DNA of 58,722 bases from Desulfovibrio psychrotolerans (GCF_013340305.1 NZ_BLVP01000008.1:817719-876440), one strand, 5' to 3'; shown: positions 8,529 to 17,012, numbered from the stretch's first letter. Notes: a model not told the origin generated them from the sequence alone. Program-made: numbers and translations.

Positions 8529-8729
8529 ATGAAAAAGATACGTGTGCGGGGCATGCAGACCCCGGATTGTGCGGCCACGGTTTCCAAGGTCGTTTCCACG
8601 GTCAACGGTGTGGAGAACGTAAACGTGAACCTTGCCACGGGCGAAGTGACTTACGGTCCTGATGCCTGCGTGGATATGTCCATCCTCAAAGAAGCGGTGG
8701 AAAAGGCCGGATACGAAGTGGAGGAGTAA
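8529..8729 (+). CDS. Small HMA-fold protein lacking the first metal cysteine
   Basis: 66 residues, the size of a CopZ/MerP-type metallochaperone. It shows the HMA pattern: a basic first strand (MKKIRVRGM), the metal loop, then VVSTVNGVENVNVNLATGEVTY and ILKEAVEKAGYEVEE. The usual GMxCxxC is here GMQTPDC, so Thr replaces the first cysteine and only one is left. GGAGG lies five bases upstream of the ATG. No P-type ATPase or other metal gene is adjacent. The fold call is firm; copper or heavy-metal transfer is doubtful with one ligand. Confidence 0.8.
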   Translation: MKKIRVRGMQTPDCAATVSKVVSTVNGVENVNVNLATGEVTYGPDACVDMSILKEAVEKAGYEVEE

Positions 8730-8810
8730 CCCCCGTGCTCTCCCCGGATTTTTCCGGGGTGCGCCGTGTCCGCCTTACGGGTTTCATGGCATGGGCAGAA
8801 AAATGATCAA

Positions 8811-8847
8811 CGGGCAGACACCGTATGGTAGCGGCGTCTGCCCGTTT
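8811..8847. terminator. Hairpin terminator between convergent genes
   Basis: CGGGCAGAC at 8811-8819 pairs with GTCTGCCCG at 8836-8844, followed by TTT on the plus strand. It lies between the HMA gene and the convergent PfkB kinase gene. A smaller hairpin (CCCCGG/CCGGGG, 8742-8759) lies closer to the HMA stop but has its T residues in the loop. Confidence 0.5.
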
Positions 8848-8877
8848 CTGTCTGCTTAGTGCTGTCTGTCGGCCTTG

Positions 8878-8937
8878 CAGCCGGCCTTGCTGCCGGACTG
8901 GTTGCCGGATTGTCTGCCGGACTGGCTGCCCGTTGCA
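8878..8937. repeat. 12-bp degenerate tandem repeat, five units
   Basis: Twelve-base blocks CAGCCGGCCTTG, CTGCCGGACTGG, TTGCCGGATTGT, CTGCCGGACTGG and CTGCCCGTTGCA; blocks 2 and 4 are identical. The array lies in the gap between the convergent HMA and PfkB genes. Confidence 0.65.
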
Positions 8938-9010
8938 GTCAGCCCGTCTGCCTCTTCCGGTCTGGGGGCGTAGACGGCTCCGGTCTTCCGCAGGGGCTGA
9001 GGCAATCCCG

Positions 9011-9050
9011 CAGTATCCGACAGTATCCGGCAGTATTCGACAGTAGCCCG
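9011..9050. repeat. 10-bp tandem repeat, four units
   Basis: Ten-base blocks CAGTATCCGA, CAGTATCCGG, CAGTATTCGA and CAGTAGCCCG, just beyond the PfkB gene stop. It is a second array in the same 353-base gene-free gap (8730-9082), unrelated in sequence to the 12-bp array. Nothing else is seen in the gap apart from the hairpins. Confidence 0.65.
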
Positions 9051-9082
9051 CACAGGCAGGGGCTGTGTCCGGGCGGAGCTGG

Positions 9083-10009
9083 CTAGCTGCCGAAAGCGGC
9101 GGCGTAACGCGCTGCGAACTGCTCCATGGTAAAGCAGTGTTCCTGCGTGCCGTAATGTTCAATGCAGAAGCTGGCGCAGACCGCGCCCATGCGCGCGGCG
9201 TCTTCCACAGACCTTCCTTCCAGAATGCCCTTCACCAGCCCTGCACGGTAGGCGTCTCCCGCTCCGGTGGGGTCCTGCACGCGCTCGGGGGCAGCAATGC
9301 CCACCTCAATGGGCGTGCCGTTGTCAATGCGCGAGCCGTTTTCACCCAGCGTGGTAATGATGTAGGAGCACTTTTCCAGCAACTGCGCCTTGGTGCAGCC
9401 GGTGGTCTTCATGATCATTTCCAGTTCGTAGTCGTTGGAAACCAGCATGTACGCGCCGGTAATGCACTCCAGCATCTCCCCGGCAGTAAACACCGGAATC
9501 TGCTGACCCGGATCAAATATGTAGCGCACGCCCGCCGCACGGTAGGCGCGGGGCAGTTCGATCATGTCGTCCTTGTTGCCGGGCGAAACAAGGGCAATGT
9601 CCTTCTGCGGGTCAAGGGCGGAAAAGGCGTAGCCGCAACGGTTCGCCATGGCACCGGGGTTGAAGCCGGTAATCTGGTTGTCGTCCTGATCAGTGGTGAT
9701 GTACGCGCCTGCGGTGAACAGGTCGTCAAACTTGCGTATGCCGTCCAGCGGCAGCCCCATGGTGCGCAGCACGTCTTCGTAGCGGTCAAAGTCCTTGCCC
9801 ACGGCGGAAAGAATGGTCGGTTTTTCGCCCAGCAGCGAGAGGGTGTAGCCTATGTTGCCCGCAGTGCCGCCGCGTTTTTCCTCCAGCCTGTCAATGAGGA
9901 AGCAGACGTTCAGGATATGAATCTTGTCGGGGAGGATGTGGTCGGAAAATTTACCGGGAAAGTTCATGATGCGGTCATAGGCGATGGAACCGGAGATATA
10001 GATGGACAT
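9083..10009 (-). CDS. PfkB-family carbohydrate/nucleoside kinase
   Basis: 308 residues from the ATG at 10009, which has AGGAACGGCA in front. A longer in-frame start lacks these features. PfkB signatures are GGTAGNIGYTLSLLG near 48 and the C-terminal DPTGAGDAYRAGLVKG near 245, with catalytic Asp in GAGD and the anion-hole glycines. An N-terminal lid strand (YISGSIAYDRIM) and the NQITGFNPGAM segment recall adenosine-kinase-like members that phosphorylate nucleosides with ATP. The substrate is therefore probably a nucleoside or sugar. It stands alone; the exported adenosine deaminase 6 kb away may be only coincidentally related. Confidence 0.85.
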   Translation of the reverse strand: MSIYISGSIAYDRIMNFPGKFSDHILPDKIHILNVCFLIDRLEEKRGGTAGNIGYTLSLLGEKPTILSAVGKDFDRYEDVLRTMGLPLDGIRKFDDLFTAGAYITTDQDDNQITGFNPGAMANRCGYAFSALDPQKDIALVSPGNKDDMIELPRAYRAAGVRYIFDPGQQIPVFTAGEMLECITGAYMLVSNDYELEMIMKTTGCTKAQLLEKCSYIITTLGENGSRIDNGTPIEVGIAAPERVQDPTGAGDAYRAGLVKGILEGRSVEDAARMGAVCASFCIEHYGTQEHCFTMEQFAARYAAAFGS

Positions 10010-10169
10010 TGCCGTTCCTTTGAAATGCTGTGCTGCGGGTATGCTGCCGGTGCGCACGGGCGCGCGGCAGGCGGTTAAGGGATGCCGGGGCAGGGGATGC
10101 CGTATTGCGTTCAGTATCAGTCAGTGCATCTGGTTGTTCTCGGCAAGGTGTGGACCGGGCAAACCCCTG

Positions 10170-10580
10170 TCATGTATCCTTGCCGGGTACAGTGAGGGGA
10201 GCAGAAGGGGCACCGGAAGAAACATTGCTCGTAACACCGGAAGCTTCGCCGGACGGACGGGGGGAGGCATCGTTTGTTTCGGAGACTATCCAGTCCAGAA
10301 ATGCCGCATCGCCTCCCAGTATGGGCAGGGCGATGATGCAGGGCACTTCATAGCTGTGCAGCCGCCGGACTTCCGCCGTCAGTCCGTCCAGTCTTTCCTG
10401 CGTGGTTTTGGCGATGAACGCCGTTTCCGTCTCCGACTGCACTGCACCCTTCCACCGGAAAAGAGACTGCACCGGCCCAAGAATGTTCACACACGCCGCA
10501 AAGCGTCCGGCCACAAGGGCATCGCCTATGGTTCTTGCCTCTTCGGGAGAGGCGGCGGTCATGTATACGAGCAGTGCCAT
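10170..10580 (-). CDS. cutA: CutA-like divalent cation tolerance protein
   Basis: 136 residues. The first ~105 match CutA: VYMTAASPEEARTIGDALV, RFAACVNILGPVQSLFRWKG, TETAFIAKTTQERLDGL, LHSYEVPCIIALPI and FLDWI. CutA proteins are small trimers of the ferredoxin-like fold once linked to copper tolerance; their true role is unclear. About 30 Ser/Gly/Pro-rich residues follow the domain, a tail the family normally lacks. The start sits just downstream of a 24-bp tandem array. Confidence 0.88.
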   Translation of the reverse strand: MALLVYMTAASPEEARTIGDALVAGRFAACVNILGPVQSLFRWKGAVQSETETAFIAKTTQERLDGLTAEVRRLHSYEVPCIIALPILGGDAAFLDWIVSETNDASPRPSGEASGVTSNVSSGAPSAPLTVPGKDT

Positions 10581-10611
10581 GCTCTGTCTCCTGTTGCGCA
10601 GTAGCCGTACA

Positions 10612-10683
10612 ATGCACGCGGCTGTGCCTGCGGCTGTCTATGCGTCTGTGCTTGCGGCTATGCACGCGGCTGTGCCTGCGGCA
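10612..10683. repeat. 24-bp tandem repeat, three units
   Basis: Three 24-base units at 10612-10635, 10636-10659 and 10660-10683. Units 1 and 3 share their first 23 bases, beginning ATGCACGCGGCTGTGCCTGC; unit 2 differs at several positions. The array lies 30 bases upstream of the cutA start on the minus strand, hence in its leader. Confidence 0.75.
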
Positions 10684-10812
10684 TATGGATAATCCTTGCC
10701 GCAGGCACAGGCAGTGTACGTATCGCAAATTGCCCCGGCGGGCAATCCGGATGAATCGACCAGATGAACAGCCCTAGCGTACAGCCCGGATGTATCGTTC
10801 CGGCGAACTGTC

Positions 10813-10864
10813 CAGATGTTCAGCTCAGATGTTCAGCCCGGATGTCCAGGGCAGATGTCTAGTC
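10813..10864. repeat. 13-bp tandem repeat, four units
   Basis: Units CAGATGTTCAGCT, CAGATGTTCAGCC, CGGATGTCCAGGG and CAGATGTCTAGTC. The array lies in the same 328-base gap (10581-10908, between the cytochrome and cutA) as the 24-bp array but is unrelated to it. More decayed copies of the GGATG/AGATG motif continue leftwards to about 10750. No gene is seen in this gap. Confidence 0.7.
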
Positions 10865-10908
10865 CTGATGAACTATCCTGACCGGCAATACCGGCGGGCA
10901 AAGCCGCA

Positions 10909-11211
10909 TCACTTGCAGATTTCAGGGTTCTTCGGCTCAAGCGAAGAAAGGTATGAAATGGCGCTTCCCACTTCCTCTCCCTCCAGCACGGGCTTCTTGC
11001 CTACCATGCGCTGCACAGTGGTGGTCCAGTCCGTCTCGGACTTCACGCCCAGATTTTTGCATACCCGGTTCAGGTTGTGACAGTTGGTGCAGGCACTACG
11101 CACCTTTGCGCCAATATCTTCAGAAAGGGCAGGAGACACCATGAGTCCGAAAACCAGACAGGCAATGACAAGCGGCGGAACCGATGCGTACCCGATACGG
11201 CGAAGGTTCAT
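10909..11211 (-). CDS. Periplasmic monohaem c-type cytochrome
   Basis: 100 residues from the ATG at 11211, preceded by AAGGAG. A signal peptide (MNLRRIGYASVPPLVIACLVFGLMVSPALS) precedes a short domain with one CTNCH haem-binding site near residue 41. A downstream Met in VQRMVGKKP is a plausible sixth ligand. An additional Cys follows the haem motif (NRVCKN) and another lies near the C-terminus (PEICK), so a disulfide is possible. It should be a small periplasmic electron carrier. No redox partner is adjacent; nth is divergent from it. Confidence 0.85.
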   Translation of the reverse strand: MNLRRIGYASVPPLVIACLVFGLMVSPALSEDIGAKVRSACTNCHNLNRVCKNLGVKSETDWTTTVQRMVGKKPVLEGEEVGSAISYLSSLEPKNPEICK

Positions 11212-11327
11212 ACATTCACTCCTTGCGGTGATAGGTCCGGTTGCCTTATGCACGAGGCTGTGCCAAAGGGAACGTTTGCCTTTCATATACAACGACTCTC
11301 ATTTTCTGTCAGCAGGTACGGGAAAAC

Positions 11328-12053
11328 ATGCTTGAAAAATCAGAAAGGGCCCTGCTGGTGCTGCAACGGCTGCATGCCCGGTATCCGGAACCGGAAACGC
11401 ATCTGGTGCACGCCTCGCCGTGGCAACTGCTTGTGGCCACCGTGCTTGCGGCGCAGTGTACAGACGAGCGCGTGAACAAGGTCACGCCGGAACTGTTCCG
11501 CCGCTGGCCCGGACCGGCGGAGCTTGCGCGTGCGGATGTGGCGGAACTGGAGACGGTTGTGCATTCCACCGGCTTTTACCGCAACAAGGCGAAGAATCTC
11601 ATCGGCGCGGCCGAGCGTATTATGCGGATGCATGGCGGCGAGGTGCCCCGCACCATGGAGGAGTTGGTGGCCCTTCCGGGGCTTGCGCGAAAGACCGCCA
11701 ACGTGGTGCTCTGGGGCGGCTTCGGCATAAACGAGGGCATGGCCGTGGACACGCACGTCAAGCGCATCGCCTTCCGCCTTGGGCTGACGGAATCAGACAA
11801 TCCCGTTGTGGTCGAGCGCGACCTGCTGCCGCTGTTCCCGGCGTCCGAATGGGGTAATGTGAATCATATGCTGGTGTGGTTCGGCAGGCATGTGTGCGAT
11901 GCGCGCAATCCCGCATGCGGTATGTGTGAAATGCAGGATATCTGCCCGCGTTGCGGGGTGGCGGAACGGAAAATGAAAGACTCTGCGGACCAAGACAAAA
12001 AGCCCTCTGCCGGGCGCGGAAGCAAGCCTTTGGCAAAGCGGGGCAGGCGATGA
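11328..12053 (+). CDS. nth: Endonuclease III (DNA glycosylase/AP lyase)
   Basis: 241 residues from the ATG at 11328. Helix-hairpin-helix LPGLARKTANVVLWG carries the catalytic Lys, AVDTHVKRIAFRLGL the catalytic Asp, and the C-terminal CDARNPACGMCEMQDIC gives the C-x6-C-x2-C-x5-C ligands of the [4Fe-4S] cluster. The enzyme removes oxidised pyrimidines in base-excision repair. A basic Lys/Ser/Gly-rich tail of ~28 residues follows the cluster. The stop overlaps the next gene's start as ATGA, so the exonuclease gene is translationally coupled. Confidence 0.95.
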   Translation: MLEKSERALLVLQRLHARYPEPETHLVHASPWQLLVATVLAAQCTDERVNKVTPELFRRWPGPAELARADVAELETVVHSTGFYRNKAKNLIGAAERIMRMHGGEVPRTMEELVALPGLARKTANVVLWGGFGINEGMAVDTHVKRIAFRLGLTESDNPVVVERDLLPLFPASEWGNVNHMLVWFGRHVCDARNPACGMCEMQDICPRCGVAERKMKDSADQDKKPSAGRGSKPLAKRGRR

Positions 12054-12889
12054 TCCGTTCCACCTTCTGTCATTTGCAGGGCGTGGGCGGCGGCGCGGAG
12101 CAGCGGCTGTGGGATGCCGGGCTCCTCACGTGGGAAGATGCCCTGCATGCGGTGCGGCAGGGCAAGCTGCCCGTGCGCAAACCCTCCCCTGAACAGTTGC
12201 GTGCCCTGCTGGAAGATTCCGCGCAGCATCTGGCATTGCGCGATGCGGCATGGTTCGGCGCCCGCATGCCCGCCAACCAGCAATGGCGCCTGCTGCCGGA
12301 ATTCATGGATTCCGTGGCCTGCGTGGACATAGAAACCACAGGCCTTTCATGGCCGCACGCCCACATCACCACCATCGCGCTGTATGACGGAACCTCCGTG
12401 CGCACTTACGTGCACGGCGAGAATCTGGAAGCCTTTGCAGAAGACATCGCCCGCTACGACCTGCTCATCACCTTTAACGGCAAGTGCTTCGACGTGCCGT
12501 TCATAGAGCGTAGCTTCGGCATTACCCTGCGCTGCGGCCATGTGGACCTGCGCTATGTATTCAAGGCCTTGGGATACTCCGGCGGCCTGAAGCGTGTGGA
12601 AAAGGTGCTGGGCATAGACCGGGGCGAACTTGACGGGGTGGACGGCTTTCTTGCGGTGCTGCTGTGGCGGCACTACCGGCGCACGGGCGACAGGCGGGCG
12701 CTGGAAACCCTGCTCGCCTACAACGTGGAAGATGTGCTCAACCTGTTGCCGCTGGCGGTATGGGCATGCAACAGGCATATGGAGTCTACGCCCCTGTCGG
12801 ATCGTTACAGGTTGCAGGAGCCGCCGCAGACCGAGAATCCGTTTGCTGCATCGTCCGAGATACTCTATACTGTTACTCAAGGTGCGTGA
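12050..12889 (+). CDS. YprB-like RNase H-fold 3'-5' exonuclease
   Basis: 279 residues from the ATG at 12050 (ATGA overlap with nth). An N-terminal ~80-residue region begins with CHLQGVGGGAEQRLWDAGLLTWEDAL, a helix-hairpin-helix-like segment. It is followed by a DnaQ-type fold: DIETTGLS near 96 (Exo I, Asp and Glu), TFNGKCFDVPFIE near 143 (Exo II Asp), and YNVEDVLNLLPLA near 226 (Exo III Asp). The family is annotated as predicted ribonuclease-H-like exonucleases. Coupling to nth suggests a DNA-repair or processing role; that is inference. Confidence 0.82.
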   Translation: MIRSTFCHLQGVGGGAEQRLWDAGLLTWEDALHAVRQGKLPVRKPSPEQLRALLEDSAQHLALRDAAWFGARMPANQQWRLLPEFMDSVACVDIETTGLSWPHAHITTIALYDGTSVRTYVHGENLEAFAEDIARYDLLITFNGKCFDVPFIERSFGITLRCGHVDLRYVFKALGYSGGLKRVEKVLGIDRGELDGVDGFLAVLLWRHYRRTGDRRALETLLAYNVEDVLNLLPLAVWACNRHMESTPLSDRYRLQEPPQTENPFAASSEILYTVTQGA

Positions 12890-13059
12890 TGTGGTAGGCA
12901 TGTAAAGGCGGTGTCCCGCATCTGATGAAGGTCGGTTGCCCGGAACCGTGCATCGGGCGGATCATATCAGCCGTGGAAAGTGACTGTTACCGGGCATTCA
13001 GGGCAGGGGGGCGCGGCGCGTGGTCCGTGTCGGGGTAGATAATAAAGGGGTGAACCGCC

Positions 13060-14016
13060 ATGACGCAGAACAGTATTCTGCTTGAATCAGGAACCAACGA
13101 GCTGGAAATCATAGAATTCTTCATTGCCGAAGAAGATTCCTCCGGCAGACAATACACGGGCTATTACGCCATGAACGTGGCCAAGGTTCTGGAAATAATC
13201 CGCAAGCCCGATGTTACGGGCATGCCGAGCAAACACCACGCTGCCGCGCTCGGCACCTTTAACCTGCGGGGAAGGGTCTTGCCGCTCGTAGACCTTTCCG
13301 TCTGGCTGGGCAAAACCATGGTAACGTCGCAAGCCAACAAGGTTATTGTTTCCGAGTTCAGCGGCGTGGTCACAGCCTTTCTGGTTTCCGGCGTTACCCG
13401 CATCCATCGCCTCAGCTGGAGTCAGGTGGAAGCGCCGGGTGAGCACATGCGCGCCTTCAGTCAGGACTCCATCACCGGCGTGGTGCGGTTTGAAGACCGC
13501 ATCCTGTTCATTCTGGATATGGAGAAGATCGTCGCCTCCATGAACCCGCGCCTGCGCATGGACCACACCATAAAAGACATGCCCCCGGAAGAGACGGATG
13601 AGGAATACCGCGCACTGGTGGTGGACGATTCCAGCTCCATCCGTAATATGATCGTGCATACTATGGAAAAGGCGGGTTTTGTCTGCACACAGGCGTTCAA
13701 CGGCGCCGAGGCGTGGGATATGGTGCAGGCATGGAAACGCCGTGCCGAGGAGCAGGGCAAGCCCCTCACGGATTTTGTGGATCTGATTGTTTCCGATATT
13801 GAGATGCCGGAAATGGACGGCCACAACTTCACCAGACGCGTGAAGCAGGACCCTGTGCTGCAGAAGCTGCCCGTCATCCTGTTCTCATCACTCATCACAG
13901 AAAGCCTGCGGCACAAGGGCGTTGCGGTGGGGGCAGACGATCAGGTTTCCAAACCGGACCTGCCCTCGTTGACCGAGCGCGCCAAGGGGCTTATCCGCAA
14001 ATATCACGGCAAATAG
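13060..14016 (+). CDS. cheV: Chemotaxis coupling protein CheV
   Basis: 318 residues. An N-terminal CheW-like domain (~15-165; YYAMNVAKVLEIIRKPDV, LGTFNLRGRVLPLVDLSVWLG) is joined to a C-terminal receiver domain (~185-315). The receiver has the acidic pair in LVVDDSSSIR, phospho-acceptor Asp in IVSDIEMPEMDG, the switch Ser in LFSSLI and Lys in VSKPDLP. CheV links chemoreceptors to CheA, and its phosphorylation adapts the array. AGGGG lies upstream of the ATG. No other chemotaxis gene is adjacent, but flagellin is 6 kb away. Confidence 0.93.
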   Translation: MTQNSILLESGTNELEIIEFFIAEEDSSGRQYTGYYAMNVAKVLEIIRKPDVTGMPSKHHAAALGTFNLRGRVLPLVDLSVWLGKTMVTSQANKVIVSEFSGVVTAFLVSGVTRIHRLSWSQVEAPGEHMRAFSQDSITGVVRFEDRILFILDMEKIVASMNPRLRMDHTIKDMPPEETDEEYRALVVDDSSSIRNMIVHTMEKAGFVCTQAFNGAEAWDMVQAWKRRAEEQGKPLTDFVDLIVSDIEMPEMDGHNFTRRVKQDPVLQKLPVILFSSLITESLRHKGVAVGADDQVSKPDLPSLTERAKGLIRKYHGK

Positions 14017-14086
14017 CCGCGCCCGCGCACCGTACGGCTGGCAAACGATACAATGGCTCCGTGCCCACAGGCGCGGGGCCTTTTCG

Positions 14087-14920
14087 TTACTGTTGCAACA
14101 GCGAGAACCAGTACTCAGCCTGCTTGGCGTAGTTTTCCACGCAGCTTGCGGCGTCCATGTCCGTAAGGGCAAGGTCTTCGGCGATAAATGTGTAGCGCTC
14201 CGGGTTGCTGCCGTAAATGAGGCAGGCAATGGCTTCAAACCTGTGCTGGTCAAGGCTGTGCTCGGTCATGGCATCCAGCATGGCGGAAGACTGCCCGGGA
14301 GTCTGGCCGGAAGTCTGGCCTTCAGGTTCAGGAATACCCTGCGGCCATTCGCCCAGCTCCTCTCTCTCCGCAGCAAACAGAGAGAAGGCATCTGCCGCGT
14401 TCAACGCAATGTCACCGCCATTTTCATAGGATTCTATGAGCAGAATGGCGGCAAGAGAATCCACCGCATCCTCTTCTCCGCCGGTTACGGAAATGTTCAG
14501 CATGTCTATGATGGCGTGCCCGATCTCGTGGAACAGGGTATGCAGCACCGCATCAAGCGTTGCCTGTTCCAGTGCCTGCGGGCTGTCCGTGTAGCCGTTC
14601 CTTGCAAACAGGTTTTGCAGCTCAATGACAAAGGCGTAGGGAAAATGGATCTCCGCCGGACGGTTGTGCAGCGCCGGGGCGTACTGCGGCCCTTCCTGCG
14701 TTCCGAAGCGTATCACCACATCGTGGGGCAGACAGTTCAGGTCGTTGATAACCCGCGCCACCTCGCGCCCGATGTTGTTTTCGCGCAGCAGTTGCACTAT
14801 GCGCGCTTCCTCCCTATCGGCCCGTTCATACGTAACGCGCACAGACCCGCGCTGGGCGGAGAACGCCGGCGCTGCGAGAAGCAGGGCAATCAGTATGAGC
14901 GGAAAGGAAACGGAGCGCAC
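14087..14920 (-). CDS. Exported DUF4344-type putative metallopeptidase
   Basis: 277 residues from a GTG at 14920. That start has GAGG six bases upstream and lies downstream of a metK-proximal terminator; the longer in-frame ATG at 14995 would place the hairpin inside the gene. A signal peptide (VSFPLILIALLLAAPAFSA) comes first. The HEIGH motif of gluzincin-type peptidases occurs in LHTLFHEIGHAIID, with a downstream EEDAVDSLAA segment that could supply the third ligand. An in-frame GQTS-GQTP-GQSS repeat is encoded by three 12-bp units (14285-14320). The substrate is unknown; a periplasmic site is likely. Confidence 0.72.
   Translation of the reverse strand: MRSVSFPLILIALLLAAPAFSAQRGSVRVTYERADREEARIVQLLRENNIGREVARVINDLNCLPHDVVIRFGTQEGPQYAPALHNRPAEIHFPYAFVIELQNLFARNGYTDSPQALEQATLDAVLHTLFHEIGHAIIDMLNISVTGGEEDAVDSLAAILLIESYENGGDIALNAADAFSLFAAEREELGEWPQGIPEPEGQTSGQTPGQSSAMLDAMTEHSLDQHRFEAIACLIYGSNPERYTFIAEDLALTDMDAASCVENYAKQAEYWFSLLQQ
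14285..14320. repeat. 12-bp in-frame tandem repeat, three units
   Basis: Units GGAAGACTGCCC, GGGAGTCTGGCC and GGAAGTCTGGCC encode the GQ-rich repeat of the DUF4344 protein. The period is a multiple of three, so copy changes would keep the frame. Confidence 0.6.
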
Positions 14921-14958
14921 ACGTAACCTCGTGAGGATGGAGCAGGGGCCCGGTATGG

Positions 14959-14981
14959 AAAAAGCCGGGGCGTTCCCCGGC
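14959..14981 (-). terminator. Intrinsic terminator downstream of metK
   Basis: Read on the minus strand: GCCGGGG, loop AACG, CCCCGGC, then TTTTT (14963-14959). It is a classic rho-independent terminator about 155 bases after the metK stop and 39 bases before the GTG of the DUF4344 gene. Confidence 0.8.
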
Positions 14982-15088
14982 TCATGGTGAAGCATATTCC
15001 TGTGTCGTTGTCTACAGCAACCGTACACGTCTGTCCGCGGGCCATATCTGTTCTGCCAACAGCCCTGCAGCAGATCATTGTCCGGTGT

Positions 15089-15122
15089 GCCTTTTCCGCC
15101 GCCGTTTGGCGGCGGAAAAGGC
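15089..15122. terminator. 15-bp perfect hairpin after metK
   Basis: GCCTTTTCCGCCGCC (15089-15103) and its exact complement (15108-15122) enclose a GTTT loop, 14 bases past the metK stop. A long T-run is lacking, so it may act as an RNA 3'-end stabiliser ahead of the stronger terminator further on. Confidence 0.6.
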
Positions 15123-15135
15123 GGAACACTGTCGG

Positions 15136-16308
15136 TTACACCTTGGCTGCGGTGCGCAGGTCGTCCACGGCGTTGGTGTGTTCCCACGTAAATTCGGGCA
15201 GTTCGCGGCCAAAGTGCCCGTAGCAGGAGGTCTTTTTGTAGATGGGGCGCTTCAGGTCCAGCGTTTTGGTGATGCCGTAGGGGCGCAGGTCAAACACTTC
15301 CTTCACGGCCTTGGTCAGCACTTCATCCGGCACCTCGGAGGTGCCGAACGAGGTCGCCAGCACAGAAACAGGCTCGGCCACGCCGATAACGTAGGCAATC
15401 TGCACTTCGCAGGAGGGAGCAAGTCCGGCTGCCACCACGTTCTTGGCAATGTAGCGGCCCATGTACGCTGCGGAGCGGTCCACCTTGGAGGGGTCCTTGC
15501 CGGAAAACGCGCCGCCGCCGTGGTGGCCCATGCCGCCGTAGGTGTCCTGAATGATTTTGCGTCCGGTCAGGCCGCAGTCGCCCATGGGACCGCCGATAAC
15601 GAACCGGCCCGTGGTATTGACGAAGATGCGGGTGGCGCTGTCCAGCAGGTCGGCAGGCAGGGTCTTGCGGATAACCTCGCGGGTAATGCCGTCCACAATC
15701 TCTTCCTGCGTCACATCAGGGGAGTGCTGGGCGGATACCACAACCGTGTCTATGCGCACGGGCTTGCCGTTCACATATTCAAAGGAAACTTCGGTCTTGC
15801 CGTCGGGGCGCAGGAAGTTCAGAACACCTTCTTTGCGCACGCGGGTAAGCGTCTGGGAAAGCTGGTGCGCCCAGTAGATGGGAGCGGGCATCAGGGTGGG
15901 GGTTTCATTGCAGGCAAAGCCGAACATCATGCCCTGGTCGCCTGCGCCCTGTTCTTCAGGGGCGCTGCGGTCCACGCCCTGTGCAATGTCGGGCGACTGC
16001 TTGTCTATGGAGGAAATAACCGCGCAGGTATCGCAGTCAAAACCCATGGCGGAGCTGGTGTACCCAATTTCGCGGATGGTTTCGCGCACCACCTGCGGCA
16101 GGTCGGCGTAGCCCTTGGTGGTAATTTCACCGGCGATAACGGCCATGCCGGTGGTCACCAGGGTTTCGCAGGCCACGCGGGAATTGGGGTCCTGTTCAAG
16201 CAGGGTGTCCAGCACTGCATCGGAAATGGCGTCTGCCACTTTGTCCGGATGGCCTTCCGTCACGGATTCGGACGTAAAATGATACTTGCCGTTCTTGTTG
16301 ATCATCAT
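15136..16308 (-). CDS. metK: S-adenosylmethionine synthetase
   Basis: 390 residues, the usual length. It makes SAM from methionine and ATP. Diagnostic motifs are [20 protein letters not shown] near 14, [12 protein letters not shown] near 117 (ATP-binding hexapeptide region) and the P-loop-like [19 protein letters not shown] near 270. The start overlaps the upstream DUF502 stop as ATGATGA; AGGAGG lies about eleven bases upstream of the first ATG. It is the last gene of a panC-DUF502-metK run. Confidence 0.97.
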   Translation of the reverse strand: MMINKNGKYHFTSESVTEGHPDKVADAISDAVLDTLLEQDPNSRVACETLVTTGMAVIAGEITTKGYADLPQVVRETIREIGYTSSAMGFDCDTCAVISSIDKQSPDIAQGVDRSAPEEQGAGDQGMMFGFACNETPTLMPAPIYWAHQLSQTLTRVRKEGVLNFLRPDGKTEVSFEYVNGKPVRIDTVVVSAQHSPDVTQEEIVDGITREVIRKTLPADLLDSATRIFVNTTGRFVIGGPMGDCGLTGRKIIQDTYGGMGHHGGGAFSGKDPSKVDRSAAYMGRYIAKNVVAAGLAPSCEVQIAYVIGVAEPVSVLATSFGTSEVPDEVLTKAVKEVFDLRPYGITKTLDLKRPIYKKTSCYGHFGRELPEFTWEHTNAVDDLRTAAKV

Positions 16309-17012
16309 AGCGGGGAGTCCTCCTGAGCGGTTTCCGCGTTTGTTTTTTCTTTGTTTCCGTTCCTGTCACGCTTGTCCGGGCTGAGTATGCCCCCGGACAT
16401 AAGTACCTTGAAGGCGTCCTCCACTCCCATTTCAAGAGGGATAACATCCTCTTCCGGCACCATCAGATAAAAGCCGGACGTCGGGTTGGGGGTTGTGGGA
16501 ACAAAGATATTCAGCACATGCTTTGCCGTTTTCTGCTGAATCTCTCCCACGGCCACGCCGGTGACGAACCCGAGCGTGTACAGTCCCTTACGCGGATACT
16601 CTATAAGCACCACGCGCTTAAAATCTTTGGTCCCGCCGTTGCATATGGTTTCCACAAGCTGCTTTACGGCTTTGTAGAAGCTGCTGACAAAGGGAATGCG
16701 GTATAAAACGGCATCCCACAGGGCCACCAGCTTGCGCCCCAGCAGATTGCGCACCAGAACACCCGTGACCAGCAAAACCACCAGCACCAGAATAAAGCCC
16801 AGTCCCGGCACCTTGTACGGAAGAAACTCTTCCGGCCTGTAGGCAGGCGGGATAAGCAGCAGCGACTTGTCCACCCAGCGCACAACCATGCGCAGGATGA
16901 GAAACGTAGATACCAGCGGAACCAGAAACAGAATGCCCGCAAGAAGATTGGCCTTGATGAAGCGGCGGATGCCGCTGATTATCCCTGTTTTTTCCTGTGG
17001 CGCCTGTATCAT
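16305..17012 (-). CDS. DUF502 family membrane protein
   Basis: 235 residues from the ATG at 17012 with GGAGGG upstream. Two membrane helices (~21-41, [21 protein letters not shown]; ~68-91, [21 protein letters not shown]) are followed by the soluble DUF502 domain: [39 protein letters not shown] and [23 protein letters not shown]. The family is conserved in proteobacteria and plants (LCV/COV-type) without a proven biochemical role. The gene lies between panC (59-base gap) and metK (overlap). Confidence 0.88.
   Translation of the reverse strand: MIQAPQEKTGIISGIRRFIKANLLAGILFLVPLVSTFLILRMVVRWVDKSLLLIPPAYRPEEFLPYKVPGLGFILVLVVLLVTGVLVRNLLGRKLVALWDAVLYRIPFVSSFYKAVKQLVETICNGGTKDFKRVVLIEYPRKGLYTLGFVTGVAVGEIQQKTAKHVLNIFVPTTPNPTSGFYLMVPEEDVIPLEMGVEDAFKVLMSGGILSPDKRDRNGNKEKTNAETAQEDSPL

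Noticed and set aside
8878-9050. CRISPR-like array
   Set aside because: Units are 10-12 bp with no spacers; they are tandem repeats and no cas gene is present in the window.
10348-10728. 126-codon minus-strand frame covering the 24-bp array
   Set aside because: Its His/Arg/Ser-rich repeats are just the array translated out of frame with cutA; the cutA frame has a proper domain.
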